Part shown: positions 10,770-23,600 of the stretch, piece after piece | Layout of the letters: each line of letters starts with the position of its first letter | How positions within the stretch are numbered: position 1 is the first letter of the stretch | From: Brasenia schreberi | Lineage: Eukaryota; Streptophyta; Magnoliopsida; Nymphaeales; Cabombaceae | Reading direction: 5' to 3' | Assembly (NCBI GenBank): GCA_036023115.1 | Contig: JAYKKT010000073.1 | Span: 17,229,501-17,293,500, forward strand | DNA length: 64,000 nucleotides | The notes under the pieces: model-generated | Databases searched by the model: none | The model's input: the letters and a program-made list of their open reading frames with translations, nothing else | What the model was told of the DNA's origin: nothing | Made by a program: the position numbers and the translations under genes

Positions 10770-13700
10770 TTATGCATGCCCAGTGTTGTTGAACCCCAAT
10801 AGGGTCTGAATGGTGAGGTCCATCACTTGAGGAAGCAGGACAAAGAGGTGACCCATTCGGTTCAGCTCGTGGTAATGGATCCAGGGAAGCTGTTGGCAGA
10901 TGTACCTATTCAGGGTCACTGGTACCAATCCATCCTCGTCGCCCTGCCATAGATGAACGGACCCAGGCACGGGTTGCAGCTCAGTCGGATCGAAATCCCA
11001 TTTTCCAAACATCACCATCATGTCCCGGTGCAACGACTCGTGAACTCCTTGCTGAGTTGCTAGATCCATCATCTACCAAAAAAAGAAGCAAAGGTTCCCG
11101 AATAGGTCAACCTTTCGAACAGCTTCTGAATCTACCACATAAAGACTGCCAACAGCATCCAGAGTGGTAGCTCAAGGGCAGGACTCTCTAGCGCCATTTC
11201 TGTTGGTAGAGAGTTTGACTCCCAGAGGGTGCATGTCTGAGTGTGTGTTAGGCTTCCGCCTCCTCTTGTAAAAAAAAAAGAAGAGGACGGCCAACAATTG
11301 CCTTCATCTGACACAAACGGCTAGGACCGTAGTGCAGAAAGCCCTTGCTGGGTTTAGGACTAGTTCTGAGCCATCTAATTGCTTTATAAATATAGATTTA
11401 CATATCATTTGTTAATTTAATAAAAACTTATAATCTACCTCATTTGTTTTAACAGTGCGAATGCAGGTCAAAGGAGGACGAACCTTTCGGAACACGTCGG
11501 AGAACTTGATCTTCTCCCACAATATTTGGTCATCTCGATTAGGGAACACAGGCGTGCCTTTTATGACAGTAGAAGAAGGGAACCATTGTTGTGTCAAAAA
11601 CCAGTTGAGCAGCCATGGAGCGTAGTATGCAATCCTTAGGGTCCACTGATCACCAATGGGTTGCTTGTAGTAGGCCTCAGATGATAAATTCTTGGGTAAT
11701 CCGGGCCAACGGTAATTTACTGTCGGACCAATAAGGGCCACTCCAGCTAACCTACAAGTTTTTTTTTAACACGAAAAGATTTTGAAGGAACAAACCAGAG
11801 AAACAAATGAATCTATAAATAGAGGAAAACAAAAATATTCTAAGACTAAATTAGCCATAACCAAGAAATAACCGAATCATCCAGTCATTTGATCAGCCGT
11901 CCAACTACACACATGCACGCATTTACACACTAGTCCATTTGTATCTGCGAGTGCATGTGTGTATATATATACAAAGTATATGTGCGTATATGCACGTGAG
12001 TGTAATTATATTGTATTATATACAACAACAACAACAACTAAGCCTTTTCTCATACAATTATTATATTGTATTATATACTTTTTCTAAAATCATTAAAACC
12101 CACCCAAGTATGAACGCCTACTAATAATTAGCTGGCCTTTGTTAGTACTTAAAAAATTGGATAAGCATGAAATGCAAGTTTTGTTTAGTCGCAGCCTGCT
12201 TTCCAGTTCATGCATGGCAAATGTTTTAATCAGGTAATTCTTTTAATTACTAAAACACAAATATATGTGTGTGTGTCTGCTTACGCACACATGCATGCAT
12301 GCAGACACAGATAAAATACATACAATGCCTTTATAGTGGGCCTATTTCTTTTTATATTTTATAATTGATGATTTTTATGTTTGGCTTTAACGTACTTTTC
12401 TGTAAATTTTGAGTAGAATTCACCATGGAGGCATGTTTGTCAAAAGGTATATTTATTTTTGTTGGTTAGATTTCAAAAATCGAAGCTTTTACGACATTTT
12501 ACCTATATATATATATATATGACAGCTACGATTCAGTGTAGGATCATATTTTTGGTTCGGGGATAGAAACACAACAGTACCATTTCTGTCCAAGTAGCAC
12601 TCAACCTACCACGTACACCCCCAGTTCCAGTGTAGGAAAAGTGGGTCGCATACTCAAAAAAGCGTTGAAAGGTGGATTCTTAACAGAAAAGTCTAACAAT
12701 GAGGTAGTCTGTTTCACATTTCCATTGGGGAAACGTTCTCACGCGGTACTTGAGAAAGTTGTCAAATGTTCAAAACTTTATCTTTGTTTCGAGAAAACAT
12801 GTTTTAAATAGAAATTAAAATTGGCACACATTGCATCCTCCAAAAGGAAAGTTTTAAATACCTAGGGACAATTTTTCAGTGTGATCGAAGAATTGATGGA
12901 GATGTTACACATAGAATTAATGCTGGTTGGTTAAAATGGAGAGGAGCATCATTCTTTGTGATAAGAAGATACCATTAAAGTTAAAAGGTAAATATTATAG
13001 AGTAGCAATTAGGTCTGCCATGTTTTATGGTTCGAGTGTTGGGCAGTTAATCATCAACATGTACAAAAGATGTTTGACAAAAATGAAGATGTTGAGATGG
13101 ATGAGTAGTCATACAAGAAAAGACCATATACATAATGAGGTTATTAGAAACAAATTAGGAGTGACACCAATAGAGGATAAAATGAGAGAATATCGTTTAA
13201 GATGGTTTGGACATATAGAAAGAAGATCAAAAGAAGAACCTGTAAGAAGGTATGAAAAACTAAATTTGAAAAGTATTAAAAAAGCTAGAGGACGAGCACA
13301 AAAGTGTTGGAAAGAAACAATAAAGAATGATCTAGCTTATTGTTAGTTAACTGCTAACATGACACATGATAGGGATATGTGGAAACAAAGAATCCATGTA
13401 GCCGACCCCGTCTAGTATGGGAAAAGGCTTAGTTGTTGTTGTTTGTTATTTCGAGAAAACAAGTTCAATTCACCGTCGCCTGTCAAACATTTTTTTTTTG
13501 TTGGTTTCACTATGCAAAAATGAACTAGTTTCTCTAAACTAAGAGCACTTCAGCTCAAAATTTTCATGCTAAAATTCTCACTTAGGCTTGGTACATTCTC
13601 AGGTAGGATTCCAATTCCCATAGACAAACAAACAATGGAATTGGGCGTCAATGCCATAGCTTTGTAGACTTGCATGCATGAAAAGATGACTATGTTGGTG

Positions 13701-15287
13701 TCCATAAGTGAATCCTCCACAAAGGAAAGGATGAGAATGTGTTTCTTGAGAATTCTTACCGACGAAAATCATTCTCAAATGAATCCTTTAGAACTTATCC
13801 GCGCACACGTGACAGACTTAATCAAGAACAGTTTTACCTTGTGGGAATGTATTTGAGGCAGCCCCAACCAACATGGCCTCCGATAGAAATGGTCACCAAG
13901 TAAAATTTGGAGCCCAGCTCAAGTTGGTCCGCCAGCTCCTCCACATCCAAAGAGGTGCTTTTCAAAGATCTTCTCGGGTCCGGATCGCTCTCCCCATATC
14001 CGGGTCGATCATATCCTACCACATACACCCCTAGTTCCTCCATTAGTTCCTGCAAACAGCAAAAAAAGAAAAGAAAAGGAAGAAACTTTCTTCTTTAACA
14101 TCTTTGCTAATAAAATTGCAACTTGCTACTGATGATGTATAGTTGATTATGATATTCAATTTATATACAAATTTAATAGTGGTTAATATTTTTGCTAGGT
14201 CTGCGGAAAAGATTATGGTATGTTTGTCTTCTTTCTTGAACAAACTCATTTTTTCTGGTACAACGGAGGGGCCGATGCCAGACGCACGCCCCAGGTATCG
14301 AACTGATACCTTCAATATGTGAGTCGACCCCCTAGCTAGGCAAGCTATTGCACTGAACAAACACATTTAGATTAGTTCAGCGTGGAAAACAAGGAGAAAT
14401 CAAGTGATATACATTGTTCATGTTCGTATTCTAGCCGGGTTACGATGTCGATTGTGCGGGCAAAGGGTAACTCCACCCTACTGGTTAATCAATAGAGTGG
14501 TCCTTTGTTTCTTCATTCAGGACAATGCCGAAGGATGCTTAGGTAAAATGTCGTAAAAGCTTCGATTTTTGAAATCTAACCAACAAAAATAAATACCTTT
14601 TGACAAACATGCCTCTATGGTGAATTCTACTCAAAATTTACAGAAAAGTACGTTAAAGCCAAACATAAAAATCATCAATTATAAAATATAAAAAGAAATA
14701 GGCCCACTATAAAGGCATTGTATGTATTTTATATGTGTCTGCGTGCATGCATGTGTGCGTAAACAGACACACACATATATTTGTGTTCTAGTAATTAAAA
14801 GAATTACCTGCTTAAAACATTTGCCATGCATGAACTGGAAAACAGGCTGCGACTAAACAAAACTTGCATTTCATGCTTATCTCATTTTTTAAGTACTAAC
14901 AAAGGCCAGCTAATTATTCGTAGGCGTTCATACTTGGCTGGCTCCAAGAGGGCTGAGCCTTGAACTCATGAACGCATGAGCGAGGACGATCTTGTATTTG
15001 GCAACGTGTTTGTACACGCCCGATTCATGGTAGGCCAAGAACCGTCCATCTCGAAGCTGAATTCGGTTCGCCGTCACCGGAGGACCCCCTGGGGAGCCGC
15101 AGACGTTAGGTGGTGCCGTTTGTATATGCGTGAACAACCTTGCAGAAAGAGCCACGACAATCACCGCAATCAGCATCTTCCCTCCAGTGAAGCCTGAAAA
15201 AAAGTTTAAAAAGATAAGCGATGACTTGGCTTTACTTAATCTTGTTTCTGGATGGAGTAAAATCTCACTCACTCCCTCTTCTTCCAT
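10770..15287 (-). CDS. Alpha/beta hydrolase, plant membrane-anchored family, 4 exons
   Basis: Exons (minus): 15287-14934, 14049-13838, 11751-11484 and 11072-10770. All introns are GT/AG, phases match and the total is 378 residues. Features are a hydrophobic N-terminal segment at residues 38-53, the family block [32 protein letters not shown] and the nucleophile elbow TISIGG (Ser173). The acid lies in [10 protein letters not shown] (Asp325) and the base in NRMGHLF (His353). Substrate is unknown; relatives are poorly characterised esterase/lipase-like proteins. Oddities: the first Gly of GxSxG is Thr, and the oxyanion HGF is HAF, so activity is uncertain. The start at 15287 was chosen because the open frame further upstream is only a CT-repeat Leu-Ser run, more likely 5' UTR. 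Introns contain a SINE (11155-11289), an RTE tail, an RTE copy (12804-13448) and inverted repeats flanking exon 2. Confidence 0.88.
11155..11289 (+). mobile_element. tRNA-derived SINE, family 1, in hydrolase intron 3
   Basis: A box-A-like TGGTAGCTCAAGGGCAGG and a box-B-like GAGTTTGACTCCC are followed by a body ending CTCTTGTA and a poly-A run. Identical 7-bp duplications GCCAACA flank it at 11148-11154 and 11290-11296. The same family recurs at 47,680-47,806 (minus) and about 52,690-52,790 (plus). Confidence 0.85.
12024..12059 (-). mobile_element. 36-bp RTE 3' tail with 19-bp target-site duplication
   Basis: Only the CAA/TTG tail and about 20 bp of RTE end remain, minus strand. It is flanked by identical ATTATATTGTATTATATAC at 12005-12023 and 12060-12078. 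It lies in intron 2 of the hydrolase gene. Confidence 0.85.
12104..12504 (+). repeat. Inverted repeat arm 1 (intron 2 of hydrolase)
   Basis: This is the reverse complement of 14541-14937 with roughly 95% identity by eye; differences are scattered substitutions and small indels. The outer edge coincides with the exon 1/intron 1 donor sequence (CCAAGTATGAACGCC) of the hydrolase. The arm is thus an inverted copy of the start of intron 1. Confidence 0.92.
12804..13448 (+). mobile_element. 5'-truncated RTE LINE in hydrolase intron 2
   Basis: It carries the C-terminal part of the RTE protein, readable over 13,080-13,346 with [20 protein letters not shown] and [11 protein letters not shown]. The family 3' end and a GTTGTTGTTGTTTG tail follow. 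A 16-bp target duplication (one mismatch) lies at 12788-12803 and 13449-13464. It sits between the two arms of the inverted repeat. Confidence 0.9.
14246..14353 (-). mobile_element. tRNA-derived SINE, family 2, in hydrolase intron 1
   Basis: On the minus strand a box-A-like TAGCTTGCCTAGCTAGG and box-B-like CAGTTCGATACCTGG are present, with the 3' end running into a short A-rich stretch. Identical 9-bp flanks TGAACAAAC lie at 14237-14245 and 14354-14362. Its body differs from SINE family 1. Confidence 0.75.
14541..14937 (-). repeat. Inverted repeat arm 2 (start of hydrolase intron 1)
   Basis: This is the partner of 12104-12504. It covers the first about 394 bases of intron 1 (intron starts at 14933 on the minus strand) and the last few bases of exon 1. 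Confidence 0.92.
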
Positions 15288-15320
15288 CTTCTGTTGGCGT
15301 GGCTCTTCCGGTATCCATCG

Positions 15321-15422
<102 letters not shown>

Positions 15423-15459
15423 TGGGTTTTCCACTTCCAAAGGCAATTAAACTTGTAGT

Positions 15460-17236
15460 GCAATAAGGCAATCGATAATGGGGCCCAACTCATGGGTTTG
15501 TTTCACGTAAGAGTTTTTTGCCTTATTTAGATGAAAACTCACCTAGGCGTGCCTAACCCAAAATCTTTAGCATTCTATACAGGCTAGGGGTGACAAATCG
15601 GGTCAATGATATTTTATCAGACCCAACCAGATTCTTCATTCAGGTCCATTTTCAAGGCTTGGATCTGACCAAACAAGTTCGACACAATCGCAGCCATAAA
15701 TTCTTTAATCTGATGTCTAACCGAAGTCATACAAGGATTCGAGCTATATGAAACCATCCATAGAAATGCGTGAGATGTTAAAATTCCGCGTATGATGGTT
15801 AAATCTTATGTCAGCTACTCTAGAACACCCTGAGACATACCACATAAATTATTGCTTGAAAGGCTGTTGGGTCTAAGTATGTGAAGCTTCTCCATCTAAA
15901 ATACAAGCAGAATCAAATTCATGATGTCATCACTGAGTTGTGATTTTGCACTTACACAGCACTTCCTTTCTAAGACTCGCTCATGAAATGCTGAATTCTT
16001 TTCCCATGAGCTGAAAAATAAATCATTTTCGTCCTTTTTTGTAACTAAATTTTCCATTCATTCAAAACAATGAGTCGCTTACCATGAATCATGGTGTGCT
16101 CCCTCCAATCGTGTTAGTCTTTGTTCATGTGTTCGTGATTTGGCTGAGGCGTCAACAGGCAATTGCATTCCTTGCCTGGATGCCGGCCACTGAGAATTTG
16201 ATTTCCGACTACTGCAATGCATTAGTGTCTTTACATATCACAAGATGGTTAGAATAACATTAAGCCTTGATCACTTCCTTATAACCTGATCATGAGGAAG
16301 ATATATGAGGCATTTTATCATGACTGCTGCTATGTTAAATATGTAAACATGATACTAACTCATGTAAGCACCTGCTGATCGATCATGCAAAAACCACAAT
16401 AATGTATTGTGTTCCCTCGTAGCAGCACCAAGCTAATATGCATAACACGCCATCTCAGGTTCTAATCAATTATATAACTGAATTTTCAAGTTGAGAATAG
16501 ATATACCAGCACCCACAAGTCATAATCGAGAATTTTAAGATCACAAGACTCAAGAAAAAGGTTCGCTAGTGTAATGCTTTATTTTTCACCTTTTGGTTAC
16601 TCAAATTAGTGTTAGCAGATCCCCATAAAATACACTAGAAAAAAATAATAGATAAAGGTCATCAAGTACAACCAAGGGGAAATTACCAAAGATCATACAA
16701 GGAACTCTAGGTCTTCAATGTGAAACAACAAGATTGGCATGCTGGATGGAAGATCATAACATTGCATACATAGCAAAACCATACCATATCATTCTTACGA
16801 GGCTTGGCCCTGACAGAAGTGAGCCATACTTCTAACAACTGAACAACATAAGAAATAATATCTTTAGCATTACTAACTTCAAACAAGTGAGACAGAAATA
16901 TGCATATACGCATTTCATTATTCTCCTTGTAGGTGCCTTCTTGAATTTGTTGTTCCAACAAATTATGTTCAAGTAATATCATACTTAGATGAAGACAGTT
17001 CGACCAACTATATTGCACACAAATTCTTCAACATGGCACTTGACAGGAGCCAATATATTTTCCCAACAGAGCAAGCAACCTAAGTAGCACATACTTGAGA
17101 TTTGGAAGTGAACAATCTGGAAAACCTACCTATTGTATATCTGAGACTCCTGAGATAATAGCAATTAACCCGTGCCAATATGCAACCTCAAAAATAACAA
17201 CTCAATGTTCTAGCCTGTATAGAAAGAGCTCCATAC
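15460..17236. other. Intergenic / decayed 3' region of the DUF810 gene
   Basis: No gene is recognised. A minus-strand frame at 16707-17018 looks mildly protein-like (LLEHNLLEQQIQEGTYKENN) but matches nothing I know. It lies where further C-terminal exons of the DUF810 remnant could have been. At 15,590 and again at 47,077 the word GTGACAAATCGGGTC occurs in AT-rich context, possibly shared repeat debris. Confidence 0.3.
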
Positions 17237-17499
17237 CATCAATATAATAAGATCCTCAAGCATCGTTGCAACATCAGTATCAAGGAAAACACGAGAAGGG
17301 CCACCATCTAGTAGTATCCAAACATATGCCTCCTACGATGTCAGCAGAAACATATTTAAAAAGGTGCAAGTTACAGAATTAGAGGCTCTGTATGAGTGTG
17401 CAAGAGAAGGAAGTACCAAAGAAGCCGGGAAGATGTACTCAACAATCAGATCCCTCAGAGATTTCACAATCAAGTCACAGACATCATTGAGGACCTGCA

Positions 17500-18667
17500 A
17501 AGAATATAAAATTTGGATTAATGTCTGGAAACAGATCTACAAGGATAAAAAACACAAAACGTTTGACCAGTACCACCGAGTTTTCAAGCTTTGTACAATT
17601 TTGTTTAGCAGCATTTGCAAGTCAAGCACTACAGAAACATCTGCATAATGCTTTTGCAAGAAACATGTTTCCAGATTGTGCCATTACATGAATTAAACAG
17701 GTTTTCTCAAGGGTATCAGTCCCCAATCAGAGGCACCAAGGTTTCATGATGAAGTTGATGATTTATTTTAAGACTAGTCCATGGAAACTGTGTATAGATA
17801 AAATGATTTCATGAGTATCATCTCCAAATAAATATATAATGCACCCATGAAGCACGGGTACATGTACGCATAGTACCTGCTATCTCAATAATTTTGTGTC
17901 GTGTGATTCATCTGTATTGCATGCACTGAAACAAGAGATTTTAAAGTGCACAAGATTTGGTGGACAAAATCACTGCTGTATCCTTAAATTTCATATTTCT
18001 TTGCAAGTGCGTTGTCCTGGACTGATACGCCAATGACAACCTTGAACCATATTTGTCTATATTTCACAAGTAAAAACTATCCTCCCTGTTGATTGAATTG
18101 GATGCAAAAATAATCAAAATATTTATTGAAATAGTGGAGGAAGATGTGCAGGTTTGGGTGTGACCCTTCTATGGGTGTCCACTAACAGCCTATTTAAATA
18201 CAAAATATTTTAAACTTGAAAGACTAAATTACCCCTACTTAGTTATTAGGGTAATATAACACATAGCATGGTATTTTTGTCATTCTTTCACACTCCCAAT
18301 CATGCTCACCACATTCTATTTACTATTTTCCTATTACCAAAGCCCCAATTTGATGTTTTCAACTATTTCGGGATCTTGATGAATTTTAATCAGCTGGAAG
18401 ACAATTTCTCTTCATAACTATCACACAGCAAATGAACAATGTCAACCACATATAAACATAAAATCTTAACGTTTGAAAGTTAAGACAGCCATACAGTATC
18501 AAGTAGCCCCAACATAGTGTCCAAACGAGCATTTCCTACACTGCCTTGATATAAGTGCAAAAGGAATGACTCTCAAATCCCAAAATACAACCCTTGCGTC
18601 TATAAAGGAAACCAGGACAGCACTAACATATTACATCCCTATAGAAAGATGACCAAAGCATGCCATA
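17500..18667. other. AT-rich non-coding stretch within the DUF810 remnant
   Basis: I looked here for the missing central exons of the DUF810 gene and found none. No transposon boundary is recognised either. Confidence 0.35.
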
Positions 18668-19290
18668 TACAACAACTAAGCCTTTTCCCATACTAGATGG
18701 GGTCAACTAATTGGATTCTTTGCTTCTGCATAGCCCTATCATGTGCCATGCTAGCAGTTAACTCAATATAAACTAGATCATTCTTTATTGTTTCTTTCCA
18801 ATACTTTTGAAGTCGTCCTCTTCCTCTTTTAACATTTTCACAATCTAATTTTTCAGGATACAGCATACGGGAGTGTCCTTTGGTCGTCTTTCTAATGTCC
18901 AAACCATTAAACGATTTTCCCTCATTTTATCTTCTATTGGTGCTACTCCCAATTTGTTTCTAATAACCTCATTATGTATACGTTCTTTCTTGGTGTGGCT
19001 ACTCATCCATCTCAATAACTTCATTTATGGTACAAACATCTTTTGTACATGATGATGATTAACTACCCAACAGTCAGAATCATAAACATAGCATGTCTAA
19101 TTGCTACTCTATAATATTTACCTTTCAACTTTAATGATATCTTCTTATCATATAAAACACCTGATGCCCCTCTCCATTTTAACCAATTAGCATTAATTAT
19201 ACGTGTAACATCTTCATCAATTTTTCCATCATTATGAAAAACTGATCCTAGATATTTAAAACTTTCCTTGTGAAAATGAGAAAAGATATT
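18668..19290 (-). mobile_element. 5'-truncated RTE LINE fragment
   Basis: Minus-strand copy ending in the family 3' end at 18668-18700 (CAACAACTAAGCCTTTTCCC). It extends back through the C-terminal coding region to about 19,285. It contains many stops. Confidence 0.85.
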
Positions 19291-19879
19291 TTCTTATCTA
19301 TACACCCTTAAAAAGAAGGAGAAAATATATATTTGACAAGAAAGTGAAGTGCACAATACCGAACTCATGATTTCCACTTACAACATGCAGAAAGTAAGGT
19401 ACTCAGTTATAGCAATTGAAAATCTTGAAAGGTAATTTCACAAGTAAATCCATTAAAGCAGAATAGTTCTCACTATGTATCAACAATGTGATTTCAGAAA
19501 TACTACTAGTTTGATCCTCCACGTAACTAGCCATGTGTAGTTTATTCTTGTAGGTTGTGCCTCTCATGGTATGACATTGTATTGGTGAATGAGATAAAGG
19601 AGTAACTTAATAAACTTGAATCACGGAGTAAAACCTTAAAACAGACTCTCAATTTAGTGGGAAAAAGACAAGATATAGAGAACACAAGTTCGATATCTCG
19701 AGTGAAACATATGACACATAAGTTAAAACCTACATATTGCATTCCAAGGAAAGACAAGTATAAAATGCTTAACGTCAGTAGATGAGAAAATTGAAAGAGA
19801 GATGCATAAAATATTTCTTGTGATATGAAGATAAAACTAGAATTCATAAGTTAATAATTGCATCTGTAAGACTAGCGGT
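19291..19879. other. AT-rich stretch, nothing recognised
   Basis: No convincing exon of the surrounding DUF810 remnant and no repeat family is identified. Confidence 0.3.
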
Positions 19880-20160
19880 TCTGTATAATACAAGGTAGTA
19901 ACTACCCATCAACATGTGCAGAAAATGTATAGTAAAAGTGAAGATGTTGAGGTGATAGTGTAGCCACATCAGAAAAGACCAAACTACAACAAGGTTATCA
20001 CAAAACAGGAGTTGGTGTAACATCAACAGCAGATAAAATATATACGCTTAAGGTAGTTAAGGAATGTGCAGAGGTAGTAGCATGGAGCTCCAATAAGGTC
20101 TGAGAAATTAGACAATGTATCCTTCAAAAGATAGGGAGGAAGGGATGAGAGTTAAATGCC
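19880..20160 (+). mobile_element. Highly diverged RTE LINE remnant
   Basis: Words such as CATCAACATGTGCAG and GAAGATGTTGAGG follow the order of the RTE C-terminal coding region. They carry many substitutions and indels. It is clearly older than the copies at 32 and 42 kb. Confidence 0.6.
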
Positions 20161-20303
20161 AACATGGAACAAGATAAAGCTCAATTTCTAACAGTGTATT
20201 TAAAAGAATGAAGACAAAGATGCTCTTAAATATATGAAGGTTGGTAAATCTATAGACCAAACAATATTCCTATAGAAGTATGGAAAATCTTAGGAGATGA
20301 AGC

Positions 20304-20647
20304 TGAAGGATTTGTATGAACTGCATCATCATTGAATAAAATCATAGAATGTAGATGAAGAATGGAACAAAGGTGCAGGTCGGCCCATCTCTGGCTGTCG
20401 TCTCCTGTCCTTTTCTCTTATTCACTTAACCTAATTACAAGTTTAAGGCTTTATATAAGAGTCAATCTAACTTAAATGACCTAAGTACCCTTGGTTAATG
20501 ACTACTCTTACCTGATTTCCAATGGATCATATCCTGATCCATTAGGATCCGAACCTCTTACAACCATAAACATAATTACACTACATAACAAAAATTTAAA
20601 CTTAAACTCAAAATCTAAGAACTTCAACTTCAACTTGCTCTCCAACA
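20304..20647 (-). repeat. 3' LTR of the copia element
   Basis: 344 bp, the same length as its partner at 25566-25909. On the minus strand it starts TGTTGGAGAGCAAG and is preceded by the polypurine tract TTGAGGGGGCG. Confidence 0.95.
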
Positions 20648-23600
20648 CGCCCCCTCAAGTTGGGTCTTGAAGGCTTGAAACTCCCAACTTGATAAGAGTT
20701 TTCTTAAATCCATTAACTAGAACTGGTTTAGTGAAGATATTTATCAATTGATCCCCTGAGCGTACATGAACCAAGTTTAAGATCCCTTGTGAAATTTTTT
20801 CTCCGATAAAGTGACAATCTATTTCAATATGTTTGGTTCTTTCATGAAATACCGGATTTGAAGCTAATATGCAAAGTTGCCGTTCGATTATCACACACAA
20901 GCTTCATCTAGATTGCTCTTTTACAAACACCTAACTCCTTTATAATTGTTTTAACCATATAAGTTCACATGTTGCAACCTAACCATTGCTCTATACTCAA
21001 TCCTGGCACTTGACCTAGCAACCACATTCAGTTCTGCTTCTTACTTTTCCAAGATACAAGATTACACCAATGAAGACACAAGATTCCGAATTAGACCTCA
21101 TCAACACCGAATGCCCAAAATCTTCATCTCGCATCCGAATACCTTACAACATCCCCATGTCTCACTTTATCTTGAACATATAAGCCTTTCCAGTGACTCG
21201 AGCACTTCTGTCAAATATCGTCAAAATTTGAATGACACTTGACTCAGTAAATGTCCTTCAGTATGGCAAATTGCATGATATTGACTCACCACACGCGATT
21301 TTGAGCACGAGCAATATCCGGGTCCGGGTTGGAGAGGTAAGATAGCTTAGCTTTCCTAACTAGGCGTTGATCACCTTCACTGATATCGAACTAAGGCTAT
21401 CCTCGATTATCGGCTTAACCCTTCCACCTGTTGTTCTGACCAATTGGTGTAGACATCAATGTGTCACAAACGCTATAAGTTTCCGCTTTCTTTTCCTAGT
21501 ATAGTCTAAGGGCATATTTCCTTTGTGAGATCACATACATCCCTCCTCGCTCCTGAGCTACCTCAAGAACAAGGAAGTATCTCGCACTCTTTCCTAAGGT
21601 CTATTTGAACCTCAAATTCAGACTTCAAATGGTCTTCTCTAATTTTCTCGATATTCGCAGCATAGTCATCGCCCTGCTAATAAGTGATATCATCCACATA
21701 GACTACCGCATTATAATACATGGTCCTACTTCCTTCTTTTTAGAGCACTTGTCGTATAGAAATTGTGAATCGTCATAATTTTCGTCCGAGTCATACCCAC
21801 TCGTCTCGCACAATGGTACTAAACCTTTACCGAATCAAGCTCAAGAGATTGTTTTAAACCATGTAGAGATTTATTTAGCCTACAAACTTTATTCTTGTTT
21901 CTTCATTCTCAAAACCAGGGGAATTTTCATGTAAATGTCTTCCATAAGATCTCCCTAAAGAAAGGCATTCTTAACATCCAACTGTCATAATTTTCATCCT
22001 TTATTTACAACTACACTTAAAATAATTCTAATGATGTTCATCTTTGCCACAGGCGCAAAGGTTTCTATGTAATTGATGCTGTATTAATGACTGTAACCTT
22101 TAGCTACTAATTTTGCTTTATATCTTTCTATATTTCTATCAGCCTTATACTTTACCGAAAATACCCATTTGCATCCCACTGTCTCCCTCTCTTGTGGTAA
22201 ATCTACAAGTTCCTATGTTTTGTTTCGTACTAGAACTGCAATTTCTTCTTCCATTGCTGCCTTCCACTCCGAATGTTGCTTTGCTTATTCAAATGTTCTT
22301 GGAATATAAGTATTATTTGCATTCATCACAAATAATTGATACTCTTTGGGATAATTAGAATATGACACCATCTTTTGTAATTAATATTTTGCAACTTCAT
22401 GTTTTTTTATTCAAAGTGGGATAGGTAAATCACTCAACTCACTATCAGAATTGTGGGAAGTTACCTGAGAAGGAGTTAGGTCTGATTCAGGGTAGTTGAT
22501 TGATGTGGGAGAAAGGCCTTTCTATCACCTCTGGTATATACTTGCCATGTTTTTTCCTACAGAAGTTGCATCTCCTCCTCTTCTCGTTGAGTTTCAACCG
22601 GTGGAAGTGATATCACATTACGAGAATATACATCTGATGGAAGAGCTTCCTGCGTATTATAAAATGATGTATCTTCATGGAAGATAACATCCATTGTAAT
22701 ATATGATTTTCTTCTGAGATGATCATAACACTTTACCCCTTTTGAGTAGAGGAGTATCCCACAAGAAAATGCATTTGATTGACTATCTCTCAAACCATGA
22801 TGAATATGAATAAAGCATGTACATCCAAACACTCTTGGAAGTAGATGAAATTATTTATGAGAAGGACATAAGGCATGTAATGGAGTACTATCATTGAAGA
22901 CCCTTCTTGGCATATGATTTATAGGGTAAACTGCTGTTAAAATTGCTTCATCCAATAACATTTAGGAACATTATAGCCAATTAAAAGAGTTCTAGCAACT
23001 TCTAGAATATGTCTATTTTTTCTTTCAAAATCACCATTTTGCTGTGGGGAGTAGGCACATGAGGTCTGGTGCAACAGGCCATGATCTAGGAAATATAAAT
23101 GAAGTGATTGAGACATAAACTCACCGTTGTTATCACTACGTTGAAACTGAGTACGCACAAACTGACAGTATATAGATAGGATATTCTTCACTTCATCCTT
23201 AGTTTTCATGAGATATATCATAGTAAATCTAGTATAGTCATCAATAAATGAGATAAAATACTTATATCCATGCAATGAAGTAGTCGAGCAAGGACCCCAA
23301 ACATCAAAATCAACAATATCAAAAGGAATGAAAGATTTTTCTTCGCTCAAAGGAAAACAAGTATGATGATGTTCTACATTTCGGTAGGTTTCACAATTCA
23401 AATTCAAATTATTACAATGACCAAGTTCAGGTAATAGCATTCTCAGTTTAGATAAAGGTAAATGTCCTAGTCTCTGGTGTCAGAGAGGTAGTTCCTCCTG
23501 TTTTTCTGTAATGACTGTTCATTGCATTACTGCTTCTTTATTTTCCTCACAAAAGTAGAGGCCTCTCCTCACACTACCCCGACTAAAGATCCTCCCATCC

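Noticed and set aside
19370..19500. Minus-strand words resembling a metallophosphatase GNHE motif
   Set aside because: Only a few residues fit, with stops around them and no partner exons.
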